Shown: positions 6,813-14,140 of the stretch, piece by piece
How the letters are laid out: every line of letters begins with the position of its first letter
How positions within the stretch are numbered: position 1 is the first letter of the stretch
NCBI GenBank assembly: GCA_044238145.1
Contig: JBIIDT010000049.1
Coordinates: 1-22,265 of the forward strand
Length of the DNA stretch: 22,265 bases
Source of the DNA: QWPN01 sp044238145
GTDB taxonomy: Bacteria; Planctomycetota; Planctomycetia; Pirellulales; UBA1268
Direction of reading: 5' to 3'
Made by a program: the position numbers and the translations under genes
The notes under the pieces: generated by a model
What the model was told of the DNA's origin: nothing
The model's database searches: none
Seen by the model: the letters and a program-made list of their open reading frames with translations, nothing else

Positions 6813-9121
6813 CAGCCGCCTTCGACGCGGGCGGTGCGGCGGCCGGCGTTCCGGGCCTGGTCGGGCTCCGTGGCAGGCGATTCCAGCGACCGCATCTCGA
6901 CCAGCGCCGCCAGATAGGCCAGCGTCGACTCCGCCCCCATGTTGTCGTTGGTGCGGTCCTCGAGCAGGCCGTCGCGGCAGCCTCCGGTCCGCGGGTCGCA
7001 CAGGGCCAGTCCGATGACGTTGTAGCCGCCGAACCAGTCGAAGGCGGTCCAGGCGGCGTCGGCCCAGGCGGTGTCGCCGGTGGCCTGGAAGGCCGCCACG
7101 CAGGCCGCGACCATGCCGTGGGCCTCGAGCGGCTGCTGGTCGAACGCGGCCGTCGGGCCGCCGCGCCGCGCGAAGCCGCGACTGCCGACCGGCTGAAACC
7201 GGCCAGTCGGGGACCGCTGCATGCCGGCCAGCCAAGTCAGCATCTCCAGCCCCGCCTCCAGGACCCGGCGGTCGCCGGACTGCCAGCCGGAGCGGATCAC
7301 GGCCTCGCAGATCCGCGCGTTGTCGTAGGCGAGCACGTCCTCGAGCCAATCCCAGCCGGTGGCGGACGCCGACCGGCGCAGGTCGAGCAGGCGGCCGACG
7401 AGGCGGGCGGCGGTCGCCGCGGTCCGCCGGTCGCCCCCGAGCCGATCGAGGTGGTCGTGGATGCCGATCAGGCCCGTCGCCCAGGCCCGCGGGCTCGTGC
7501 AGGCCTCGAGGGCCGCGACCGCGGGCCCGAGGAGCCGCATCGCCCAGCGGCGCAGGCCCGGCCGTCGCGAGCGGCCCACGCACGCGCCCAGTGCGAGCAC
7601 CGCACGGCCGAGGCAGTCGTCCGATCCGGAGTCATCGCGCCAGCGCCGGTCGAAGCCGAGCAGGTTGCGAAACCGGCCGCTGGCGGGCACGAAGGCGTGC
7701 CGGAGGAACGTGGCGCAGATCGTGGCCGCCCGCGCGATCTCCGGGGCCTCGGGCTCCTGGCCCTCGAGGGCCACGAACAGGGCCAGCGCGCGGGCGTTGT
7801 CGTCGGTGCAGTAGCCGTGATCGGCGTCGGGGATGTCGTAGACGGCGTGCTGGAAGACGCCGGTGGAGTCCATCAGCCGCCACAGGTGGCCGAACGCGGG
7901 AGGGAGCAGGGCCCGCCGCGGGGGCGGCTCGGGACGGGCAGCGGCGCCGGGCCGCAGCCGCACTGCCATGCCGCACCGCGCCCGCCGGAACGCGTCGGCG
8001 TAGCGGGCGGCGACGCGGCTCCACACCATCTCGCGGCCGACGAGGAACGCCCGCTTCCGCATCGCGTGCCGCCGCACATCGTCGGCGAGGAGATCCCCCA
8101 CGGCCGTGGCGATCGCCGCCGCATCGCCGAACGGCACGAGCGCGCCGCGGTCCTCGGCGAGCAGCTCGCGGGCGTGCCAGTAGGGCGTGGAGACCACGGC
8201 CTTGCCGCAGCCGAAGGCGTAGGCGAGCGTTCCCGAGGTGATCTGATCCTCGTTGACATAGGGCGTGAGGTAGACGTCGGCGGCGCCGAGGAAGGCGAGC
8301 AGTTCCGGCATCTCGACGTACCGGTCGCGGAAGACGACGTGCCGCTCCACGCCGAGTTCGGCGGCCAGCCGCACGAGCCGCTCCCGGTACCGCTCCCCTT
8401 CGGTGCGAACGAGGTGCGGATGCGTGGCGCCAAGCACGACGTAGACCACGTCGGGATGCCGGGCCACGATCGCGGGCAGGGCGGCGATCGCGTGCTCGAT
8501 GCCCTTGCCCGGCGAGAGCAGGCCGAAGGTGAGGAGGAGGCGGCGGCCCGCGAGCCCGAAGCGATCCTTGTGGAAACAGGGGTCGATGAACTCCATCTCC
8601 GGGATGCCGTGCGGGATGACGTCGACGCGGTCGGCCGGCACGCCGTAGATTTCGTGGAGCAGCGTCCGCCCGCGCTCGGTCATCACGGCGAGCCGGGCCG
8701 AGAGCCGGATCACGTCGGCGAGCACCTCGCGCTGCTGCGGCGTGGGCCGGGCGAGCACCGTGTGCAGCGTGGTGTGGACCGGGGAGCCGAGCCGCTGGAG
8801 GAGGGCGAGGACGTGGCTCCCCGACGGGCCGCCGAAGATGCCGTACTCGTGCTGCAGCGACACGACGTCGGGCTCGAGGAGGTTGAGGAAGTCGGCCGCC
8901 CGCCGGTAGGCCGCGGGATCGTCGTCGGCGAGATCGAAGGCGACCTCGGGCGGGTAGTCGTGGGTGGCGGGTGCGTCGTTGACCGCCACGACCGGGCAGG
9001 CGGCGGCCGGCAGGTGGGCGGCGACGGCGGACCGCAGGTCGCGGGTGAACGTGGCGATCCCGCAGCGGCGGGGAACGTAGTCGCCGACCCAGGCGATCCG
9101 ATCGAGAGGTGTGTCGTGCAT
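6812..9121 (-). CDS. GT4 glycosyltransferase fused to an alpha-helical toroid-like domain
   Basis: The protein has 769 aa. Residues 1 to about 400 form a GT-B, GT4-type glycosyltransferase: IAWVGDYVPRRCGIATFT at the N-terminus, VDVIPHGI, LLTFGLLSPGKGIEHAI and YVNEDQITSGTLAYAFGCGK at the nucleotide-sugar site. In the last string the usual E-x7-E element is altered to an Asp-containing form. Residues of about 410-769 form a Trp/Asp-rich helical region with HGYCTDDNARAL, DDCLGRAVLALG, YDNARICEAVI, FDQQPLEAHGM and NDNMGAEST, resembling an (alpha/alpha)6 glycosidase-like barrel. The gene is coupled to GH130, so the two probably handle the same, likely mannose-containing, glycan. ATG 9121 lacks a good Shine-Dalgarno sequence. 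An in-frame GTG at 9166 (15 residues longer) has GGAGG 12 nt upstream and is a real alternative. Confidence 0.87.
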   Translation of the reverse strand: MHDTPLDRIAWVGDYVPRRCGIATFTRDLRSAVAAHLPAAACPVVAVNDAPATHDYPPEVAFDLADDDPAAYRRAADFLNLLEPDVVSLQHEYGIFGGPSGSHVLALLQRLGSPVHTTLHTVLARPTPQQREVLADVIRLSARLAVMTERGRTLLHEIYGVPADRVDVIPHGIPEMEFIDPCFHKDRFGLAGRRLLLTFGLLSPGKGIEHAIAALPAIVARHPDVVYVVLGATHPHLVRTEGERYRERLVRLAAELGVERHVVFRDRYVEMPELLAFLGAADVYLTPYVNEDQITSGTLAYAFGCGKAVVSTPYWHARELLAEDRGALVPFGDAAAIATAVGDLLADDVRRHAMRKRAFLVGREMVWSRVAARYADAFRRARCGMAVRLRPGAAARPEPPPRRALLPPAFGHLWRLMDSTGVFQHAVYDIPDADHGYCTDDNARALALFVALEGQEPEAPEIARAATICATFLRHAFVPASGRFRNLLGFDRRWRDDSGSDDCLGRAVLALGACVGRSRRPGLRRWAMRLLGPAVAALEACTSPRAWATGLIGIHDHLDRLGGDRRTAATAARLVGRLLDLRRSASATGWDWLEDVLAYDNARICEAVIRSGWQSGDRRVLEAGLEMLTWLAGMQRSPTGRFQPVGSRGFARRGGPTAAFDQQPLEAHGMVAACVAAFQATGDTAWADAAWTAFDWFGGYNVIGLALCDPRTGGCRDGLLEDRTNDNMGAESTLAYLAALVEMRSLESPATEPDQARNAGRRTARVEGG

Positions 9122-9323
9122 GGCAGGCTCGCGAGAGGGGCGTGCCTGCCGGGATCCAGGGGCCACGGATCCATGCAACCTCCGTATTCTAGGCGGGCCC
9201 GGACGGGAATGGGCGGCGCCTGCGGCGGTGCGGCGGCGGCGGCGCGGGACAGTTGGCAGATGGCCAGCCCGGGGGCGGGTGGTACGATCGGGCCGGTGCC
9301 GGATCATTCGTGGAGGAGCGGCC
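9122..9323. promoter_or_regulatory. divergent intergenic region with a candidate -10 for the GT4 gene
   Basis: These 202 bp separate the divergent GT4 and repeat-protein genes and should hold promoters for both. On the minus strand TAGAAT (9191-9186) matches five of six bases of a -10 box and stands out from the GC-rich surroundings, but no -35 box is visible 17 nt upstream. GGAGG follows at 9183-9179 on the same strand. Nothing convincing is visible on the plus strand apart from the strong ribosome binding site before 9324. Confidence 0.3.
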
Positions 9324-10058
9324 ATGCGGACGTGGACGAGAGCGGTGGTGGCGGTGTGCGTCGTGGCGGGCGGCAGCGCACGGGCCGAGCCCGCAGCCCG
9401 GCCGGCGGTGACGGTGGCCGAGGCCGAACGACTGGCGGCCACCGACGGCGACGTGCACGTGCCCGGTCCGACGCTCTCGGTCGAGGCGGCCCGCCGGCTT
9501 GCCGAGCACGAAGCGGGGAAGCTCATCTTCGACGACCTCGGCGACCTGCCGCCCGAGGTGGCCGCGGCGCTCGCGATGCATCCCGGCGGTCTCGTGTTCG
9601 CGAAACTCGCGCGGCTCTCCCCCGAGGCCGCCCGAGAATTGGCCCTCGCCGCACGGGGTGGCGTGAGGCTGCCGGCCCTCGTGGAGCTGCCGCCGCGGAC
9701 CGTCATGGAACTGGCGGCGATCGACGCGCCACTCTCGCTCGACGGCCTGCGATCACTCACGCCGGATGTGGCCGAGCGGCTCAAGCAGCGGCGTCGGAAG
9801 ACGAGCCTGCGTGGCGTCACGAAGATCGGCGACCGGGAGACGACCTGGCGAGAATGGGCGGGACCTGCGGCCACCGCGGCCAAGCGGCAGGACGACGGGA
9901 GCGACGTCGACGGCGAGGACGACGACCCGGATGAGGACGACATTCCCGGCGAGAAATCGCGGCGCGGGCGGCGCGGCGGTGATCCGGACGAGGACGACGC
10001 CGACGGCGACGCCGATGATCCGGAGGACGACAGCGGGATCATCGGCGACGACGGCTGA
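9324..10058 (+). CDS. secreted short-repeat (LRR-like) protein with an acidic tail
   Basis: The protein has 244 aa. A Sec signal peptide ends around ARA-EP (residue 21). Residues of about 50-160 hold roughly five repeats of 23-25 residues with the pattern L-[ST/P]-P-E-x-A-x-x-L-A ... G-x-L-x-[LF]-x-x-L: LSVEAARRLAEHEAG, LPPEVAAALAMHPGG, LSPEAARELALAARG, LPPRTVMELAAIDAP and LTPDVAERL. Similar leucine-rich-like repeats are common in planctomycete secreted proteins. After a basic stretch, the C-terminal 55 or so residues are strongly acidic, in two blocks (GEDDDPDEDD and DPDEDDADGDADDPEDD) split by the basic segment KSRRGRRGG. The acidic blocks could bind calcium or a basic partner. ATG 9324 has GGAGGAG 6 nt upstream. 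The function is unknown. Confidence 0.85.
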   Translation: MRTWTRAVVAVCVVAGGSARAEPAARPAVTVAEAERLAATDGDVHVPGPTLSVEAARRLAEHEAGKLIFDDLGDLPPEVAAALAMHPGGLVFAKLARLSPEAARELALAARGGVRLPALVELPPRTVMELAAIDAPLSLDGLRSLTPDVAERLKQRRRKTSLRGVTKIGDRETTWREWAGPAATAAKRQDDGSDVDGEDDDPDEDDIPGEKSRRGRRGGDPDEDDADGDADDPEDDSGIIGDDG

Positions 10059-10289
10059 AGCGCGTCGCCGAACTGTCCGCCGGGCCGTGGCCGCCCTGTC
10101 GCAGCCGCGCCGACTGCCGCGAATCCAACGGGAAATCCGCCCAGCCACCGCCCGACGGCGACGCGCCGTCGACTGCCGACCGCTTGCCGCCGCCGCCCAC
10201 CCGCTCCTACGGTTTGCGGCCTCGGGTGGGGCGGTCCGCGTTGGGCCGCTTCCCGATCCTTCCCGGGGCGTTCCCGGAGGATTGCCACG
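10059..10289 (+). other. 231-bp gap with no gene recognised
   Basis: I find no supported ORF here. One short hairpin, GACGGC (10154-10159) with GCCGTC (10165-10170) and a 5-nt loop, lies about 100 bp after the acidic-tail gene, without a T-run. The last 20 bases hold the GGAGG (10276-10280) of the next gene. A promoter for the cysteine-rich gene is probably here, but I cannot point to boxes. Confidence 0.4.
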
Positions 10290-10700
10290 ATGATCGGCCA
10301 GAAACTCTTGATCCGCCTCGTCGGAACGCTCACGTGTGTCGCCGCGGTCGCGGCCGGCTGGGATGCCGAGGCGGCCCGTTGTCACCGGCGGCGTGCCTGC
10401 TGCTACGAGACCTGTTGCTACGACGCCTGCAGCGCGAACGCCTGTAGCACCAACTGCTGCCCGTCGGCCTGCACCACCTCGTGCGCGCCGGCCTGCGAGC
10501 AGGTGTGCTGGACCTACCGCGATCCCTGCACCAACTGCTGCGTCCGCACCTGCGGCTACCGCGTGATCGACAGCACCTGCTGCGTCGCGTCGGCGCCCAC
10601 CTGCTGCGCGGAGGTGGTCGTCGCCTCGACCGCCCCGCCGGCAGCGATGGTCGCGGGCTCGTCGCGGCCGGCCGCGAAGACGGTCTCGGCCAGCCGCTAG
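10290..10700 (+). CDS. small exported cysteine-rich protein (21 Cys in the mature part)
   Basis: The protein has 136 aa. The N-terminus (IGQKLLIRLVGTLTCVAAVA) is a Sec signal peptide, with cleavage likely near AEAA-RC (residue 29). The next 80 or so residues hold 21 cysteines, six pairs of them adjacent (CC), spaced by Thr, Ala, Asn, Ser and Tyr. The tail is an Ala/Ser/Pro-rich stretch without cysteine. ATG 10290 has GGAGG 9 nt upstream. Planctomycetes are known for cysteine-rich cell-envelope proteins, so a disulphide-linked wall component or a metal-binding protein are both plausible. I recognise no named domain. The count of 21 is odd, leaving one cysteine unpaired unless the protein forms intermolecular bridges. 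Confidence 0.8.
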   Translation: MIGQKLLIRLVGTLTCVAAVAAGWDAEAARCHRRRACCYETCCYDACSANACSTNCCPSACTTSCAPACEQVCWTYRDPCTNCCVRTCGYRVIDSTCCVASAPTCCAEVVVASTAPPAAMVAGSSRPAAKTVSASR

Positions 10701-10725
10701 GACGGCCCGGCCGCCCTGAGCGACG

Positions 10726-10764
10726 CCGCTCCCGCGTGGCAGCCCCGGCGCCACGCGGGGGCGG
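10726..10764 (+). terminator. 15-bp hairpin after the cysteine-rich gene
   Basis: Bases 10726-10740 pair with 10750-10764, with one G-T and a 9-nt loop; the core CCCGCGTGGC/GCCACGCGGG is perfect. It starts 25 bp after the stop codon and ends 75 bp before the DUF1080 gene. It lacks a T-run, so it is not a classical intrinsic terminator. It may protect the 3' end, pause polymerase or separate the two transcripts. Confidence 0.45.
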
Positions 10765-10839
10765 ACCGTCGCCGACGTGTTGACCCGGGCCAATCGCCGG
10801 CGACAATCCGGGGAAACGCCCCGCCCGGAGTCGCCCGCC

Positions 10840-11439
10840 ATGCACACCCACCTCGCCGTCGTCGCCTCGTTGCTCGTGGGCCTCGCGGCCGTGGCCGCCG
10901 ACCCTGCGGCCGAGGCGTTGCCGCGGATCTTCAACGGCACCGACTTCACCGGCTGGAAGCTGCCCGCCGAGCCGCATTGGAGCGTGAAGGACGGCGTGAT
11001 CGTGGGCGAGAACGGCCCCGACAAGAAGGGCTCGATGCTCTACACCGAGCGGTCGTACGGCGACGTGGCCTTCGAGGGCGACGTCCGCTTCAGCGGCGAG
11101 ATCGACAGCGGTGTCATGATGCGGAAGCCCGAGGTGCAGGTGCAGATCGGCGTGTCGCGGAGCCTGAAGCGCGACATGACCTGCTCCTTCTATACGGGCA
11201 CCTATCCCGAGGCGGCGCGGGCTGCGGGCGTGGAGAAGCTGCTCAAGGCTGGCGACTGGAACCGGATCCGGATCGAGGCCCGGGGCGACACGTTCACCGT
11301 GTGGCTCAACGGCACGCAGGTTTCCCGGTTCACCGACGCCAAGTACGCGGCCCCGGGTCCGATCGGCCTGCAGATCCACGCGGGCCTGACGATGAAGGTC
11401 GAGTTCCGCGACCTGCGGGCGCTGTCGCTCGGCGAGTGA
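10840..11439 (+). CDS. secreted DUF1080 (3-keto-disaccharide hydrolase-like) protein
   Basis: The protein has 199 aa. A Sec signal peptide (HLAVVASLLVGLAAVAA, cleavage near residue 20) precedes a single DUF1080 beta-sandwich. Family marks are FNGTDFTGW at 31-39, then W-S-V-K-D-G-V-I, GDVRFSGEIDSGVMMR, GDWNRIRIEARGDTFTVWLNG and GPIGLQIHAGLTMKVEFRDL. DUF1080 is a concanavalin-like fold that is abundant in planctomycetes; some members cleave 3-keto-glycosides made by Gfo/Idh-type oxidoreductases. The Tat-exported oxidoreductase at 3446 could be such a partner, but the two are not adjacent. ATG 10840 is chosen for the signal peptide and the GGAG 9 nt upstream. An in-frame TTG at 10777 would add a basic, non-signal stretch. 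Confidence 0.9.
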   Translation: MHTHLAVVASLLVGLAAVAADPAAEALPRIFNGTDFTGWKLPAEPHWSVKDGVIVGENGPDKKGSMLYTERSYGDVAFEGDVRFSGEIDSGVMMRKPEVQVQIGVSRSLKRDMTCSFYTGTYPEAARAAGVEKLLKAGDWNRIRIEARGDTFTVWLNGTQVSRFTDAKYAAPGPIGLQIHAGLTMKVEFRDLRALSLGE

Positions 11440-11497
11440 CGCCCACCGCGGCGTGGCGGCATGGGCCGTACGTCGGGTCGTCCGCTACACTTTCGGC

Positions 11498-14125
11498 ATG
11501 TTCGTCGCCACGTTCGCCCACCGTGCCAGGTCCGTCTTCGTGCTGGCGGCGATCCTCCGCGGCATCACGAGCGGCGCGGTGGCGGCCGAATCGCGCGCGG
11601 GCACGCTCGATCTGCCCGAGGGCGGCAGGCTGCCCGGGCGGCTGATGGCCGGGCCGGCCGGCGACGCTGGCGTCTGCGAGACGCTGCGCTGGCAGGTGCC
11701 GGGATTCACGGGCCCGTTCGAGTTTCGCCTCGATGAGATCCGCGGCGCGCGGTTTCAATCCGCGGGCGGGCGGCCGACGAGCCGGTGGAAGATCCAACTC
11801 GTGGGAGGCGACGCGTTCGGCGCGGACCTCGAGGCCTTCGATGGCCGGCGGGTGACGGTGCGCCGCGACGGACCGCGGCCGCAGCGCTTGGCGATCGATC
11901 GGGCGGCGATCGAGCGGATCGTGCGGGTCGGGGCTGGCGCGGCGGGCGGTTTCGTCGGCCCCGGCGGCCTGGCGGGATGGACGCAGACGCCGCCGGACTC
12001 GTGGAGCGAGGAGGCGGCCGGAATTCGTACGGACGCCCGCGGCGCGGCCGTGGAGCGGGACGTGGGCGGGACGGTGCGTGCGGTTTACGACGTCGTGCTC
12101 TCGTGGCGCCGTGCGCCCGAGTGCAGGCTCGCCGTGGCCGCGGCAGGAGAGGGGCGTGATGATCCCTACCAGTTCGAGGTCTTTAGTGAGACCGCGGCCA
12201 GGGCGGACGGGGAAAGTCCGCTGCTGATGGCGCTGATCCGCGAGGAGCAGGAGAAGGCCGCCAGCGAGCCGATCGTGGACGAGGTCGCGAACCGGCCGGA
12301 CGAGCGGCCGCGCCGCCTGCGGGTGGTGCTGTTCGTGGACCAGGCCGCGGGGCGGCTGGCGGTCGTGCTCCCCGAGCGATCGCCGAAGCCGGCCGCCGAC
12401 GTCACGATCCCGCCGCCGCCGGGCCGGGCGAACTCGGGACGGTTCAAGCTCGTGGGCGGCGGCGACATCGGGCTGGAGAGCCTGCGGGTGGCGGAATGGC
12501 GCGGTGAGGAGCCGGTGGTCGAGCGGTCGACCGCCACGGCGCTCGTGCGGCAGGACGGCAGCCGGGAGGCCGGCGAGCTCGCCCCGTGGACGGCCGACGA
12601 CGCCGAGTTGGTTGTCCGCAAGGCCGACGGCGAGGTCCGCGTGGTCCGCGACGACGTGCAGGAAATCGTGTTCGCCGAGGCCGAGGCCGAGCCGGCCGCC
12701 GAGCCGGCGGTGCGGGTCACCGGCCGCGGCGAGGAGGTGCTCCGCGGCGACCTCGTGCGGGTCGACGGCGAAGGCGTGTGGCTGCGGCGGCCTGGCATCG
12801 ACGAGCCCGTGGCGATGCCGCTCGACGGCCTGGTCACGCTCGAGAGCCGGCGGCGGGCGGCCGCGCGGCCGGTGCCCGGTCGGCTGGGCTGGCTTTCGCT
12901 GGAGGGCACGGACGTTCGCGGCGCGGTCGTCGCGGCGGACGGTCGCCCGGGCTTCCAGCCGGTGGGCAGCGCGAATGCGAGGCCGTTCGTCGCCCGGCCA
13001 GGCGAGGGCGCGGCCGTCCACTACGTCCAGCGGGAGGCGGCCGCCGGCGACGACGAGGTGGGCGGGCTCGGCGCACAGGTCAACCAGGACGAAGAAGGCT
13101 TCTTCGTGATCGTCATGATGCGGGACGACGGCGCGGCGGCGATCGACGGCCGGATCCAGCCGAATGACCGGATCGTGGCGATCGCCCCCGAGGAGGGCTC
13201 GCCCTTCGTGGCGACCAAGGGGCTCGCGGTGGACACCGTGATGAACCTGCTCCGTGGGCGGATCGGCACGCCGGTGCGGCTGCGGGTGACGGCCGGCGAC
13301 GGCACGGACCCCCGCGAGGTCGACCTCGTGCGGGGGACGATCCACGTGACGAGCGCCGACATCCTCCGCGCGGCGTTGGCCGAGCACGCCCGGCTCGCGC
13401 CGGGGCGGCGGCCGGCCGTGGACGGCGATGATTTTCCGGCCGTGATCTTCCTGCGGACGGGTGACGCGCTGCCTTGCGCCGTCGACGCGATCGACGAGAC
13501 GGGCATCCGCATCCGCACGCCCCGGAACGCGGCCGCGCCGCGTGAGGCGGTGGCGGTGCCGGCGCAGCTCGTGCAGGCGGTGGAACTCGTGCCCGCGGCC
13601 AGCCGCGACATCGACCGGACGCGGCTGGAGCGGCTGCTCACGGTGCCGCGGATGCAGCGGGCCAACCCGCCGACGCACCTCGTGCGGCTCGTCGACGGCG
13701 ACTACCTGCGCGGCCGGGTGGAGGGGCTCGACGCCACGCGGATGAGGCTGGCGCTGGCCGACGCGGTGAAGGAACTGCCGCGGGAGGCGGTGGCCCGCGT
13801 GATCTGGCTGCACCCCGAGGAGCTCGACGGTCCGCCCGCGGGTGATCCGCCCGCCGTGGAGGCTCCGGCGGGGCTTACGGTGCAGGGCGTGGCGGCGGGA
13901 GGGGAGCGGTTGACCGTGGACGCGGAGGGCATGGACGGAACGTCGATCCGCGGCCGTCATGCGGCGATCGGGCCGGCCGCGATCGACACCGAGGCCATCG
14001 ATCGGCTGCTCATCGGGGCGGCGATCGATGCCGAGGCCCGCGAACTGCCGTACCAGCGGTGGAAGCTCAAGCCGGCCGCCGAGCCGCGGGCGCTGCGGGG
14101 CCGCGTCGCGCCGAACGACGGGTGA
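11498..14125 (+). CDS. exported PDZ protein with about seven beta-rich repeats
   Basis: The protein has 875 aa. A signal peptide covers residues 1 to about 30. The body is modular: beta-rich repeats at about 34-87 and 97-144; a LamG-like beta-sandwich at about 150-345, ending in LESLRVAEW; repeats at about 346-392 and 405-449; a PDZ domain at about 515-620, with GFFVIVMMRDDGAAAIDGRI and PNDRIVAI; then repeats at about 648-699, 727-774 and 795-842. Each repeat follows 'L.dGd.l.G.v...d...v.lr......lp...v..i', for example LVDGDYLRGRVEGLDATRMRL. No protease or enzyme motif is visible. A role as a periplasmic scaffold or binding protein is likely, with PDZ recognising a C-terminal peptide. ATG 11498 gives the best signal peptide; GTG 11453 is in frame but less likely. 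It converges on the next gene with 15 bp between the stops. Confidence 0.82.
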   Translation: MFVATFAHRARSVFVLAAILRGITSGAVAAESRAGTLDLPEGGRLPGRLMAGPAGDAGVCETLRWQVPGFTGPFEFRLDEIRGARFQSAGGRPTSRWKIQLVGGDAFGADLEAFDGRRVTVRRDGPRPQRLAIDRAAIERIVRVGAGAAGGFVGPGGLAGWTQTPPDSWSEEAAGIRTDARGAAVERDVGGTVRAVYDVVLSWRRAPECRLAVAAAGEGRDDPYQFEVFSETAARADGESPLLMALIREEQEKAASEPIVDEVANRPDERPRRLRVVLFVDQAAGRLAVVLPERSPKPAADVTIPPPPGRANSGRFKLVGGGDIGLESLRVAEWRGEEPVVERSTATALVRQDGSREAGELAPWTADDAELVVRKADGEVRVVRDDVQEIVFAEAEAEPAAEPAVRVTGRGEEVLRGDLVRVDGEGVWLRRPGIDEPVAMPLDGLVTLESRRRAAARPVPGRLGWLSLEGTDVRGAVVAADGRPGFQPVGSANARPFVARPGEGAAVHYVQREAAAGDDEVGGLGAQVNQDEEGFFVIVMMRDDGAAAIDGRIQPNDRIVAIAPEEGSPFVATKGLAVDTVMNLLRGRIGTPVRLRVTAGDGTDPREVDLVRGTIHVTSADILRAALAEHARLAPGRRPAVDGDDFPAVIFLRTGDALPCAVDAIDETGIRIRTPRNAAAPREAVAVPAQLVQAVELVPAASRDIDRTRLERLLTVPRMQRANPPTHLVRLVDGDYLRGRVEGLDATRMRLALADAVKELPREAVARVIWLHPEELDGPPAGDPPAVEAPAGLTVQGVAAGGERLTVDAEGMDGTSIRGRHAAIGPAAIDTEAIDRLLIGAAIDAEARELPYQRWKLKPAAEPRALRGRVAPNDG

Positions 14126-14140
14126 CGGCGACGGGGCCGC

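Noticed and set aside
7118..9934. 938-codon plus-strand frame across the GT4 gene and into the repeat-protein gene
   Set aside because: It crosses the divergent promoter region and overlaps two well-supported genes in other frames, with no family similarity.
11330..13960. 876-codon open frame on the minus strand opposite the PDZ gene
   Set aside because: It is rich in Arg, His, Pro and Ala with no motif, as expected for a shadow frame in GC-rich DNA; the plus-strand protein has clear domains.
14126..14140. Terminator between the convergent PDZ and TonB-like genes
   Set aside because: Only 15 bp separate the stop codons and I see no hairpin with a T-run.
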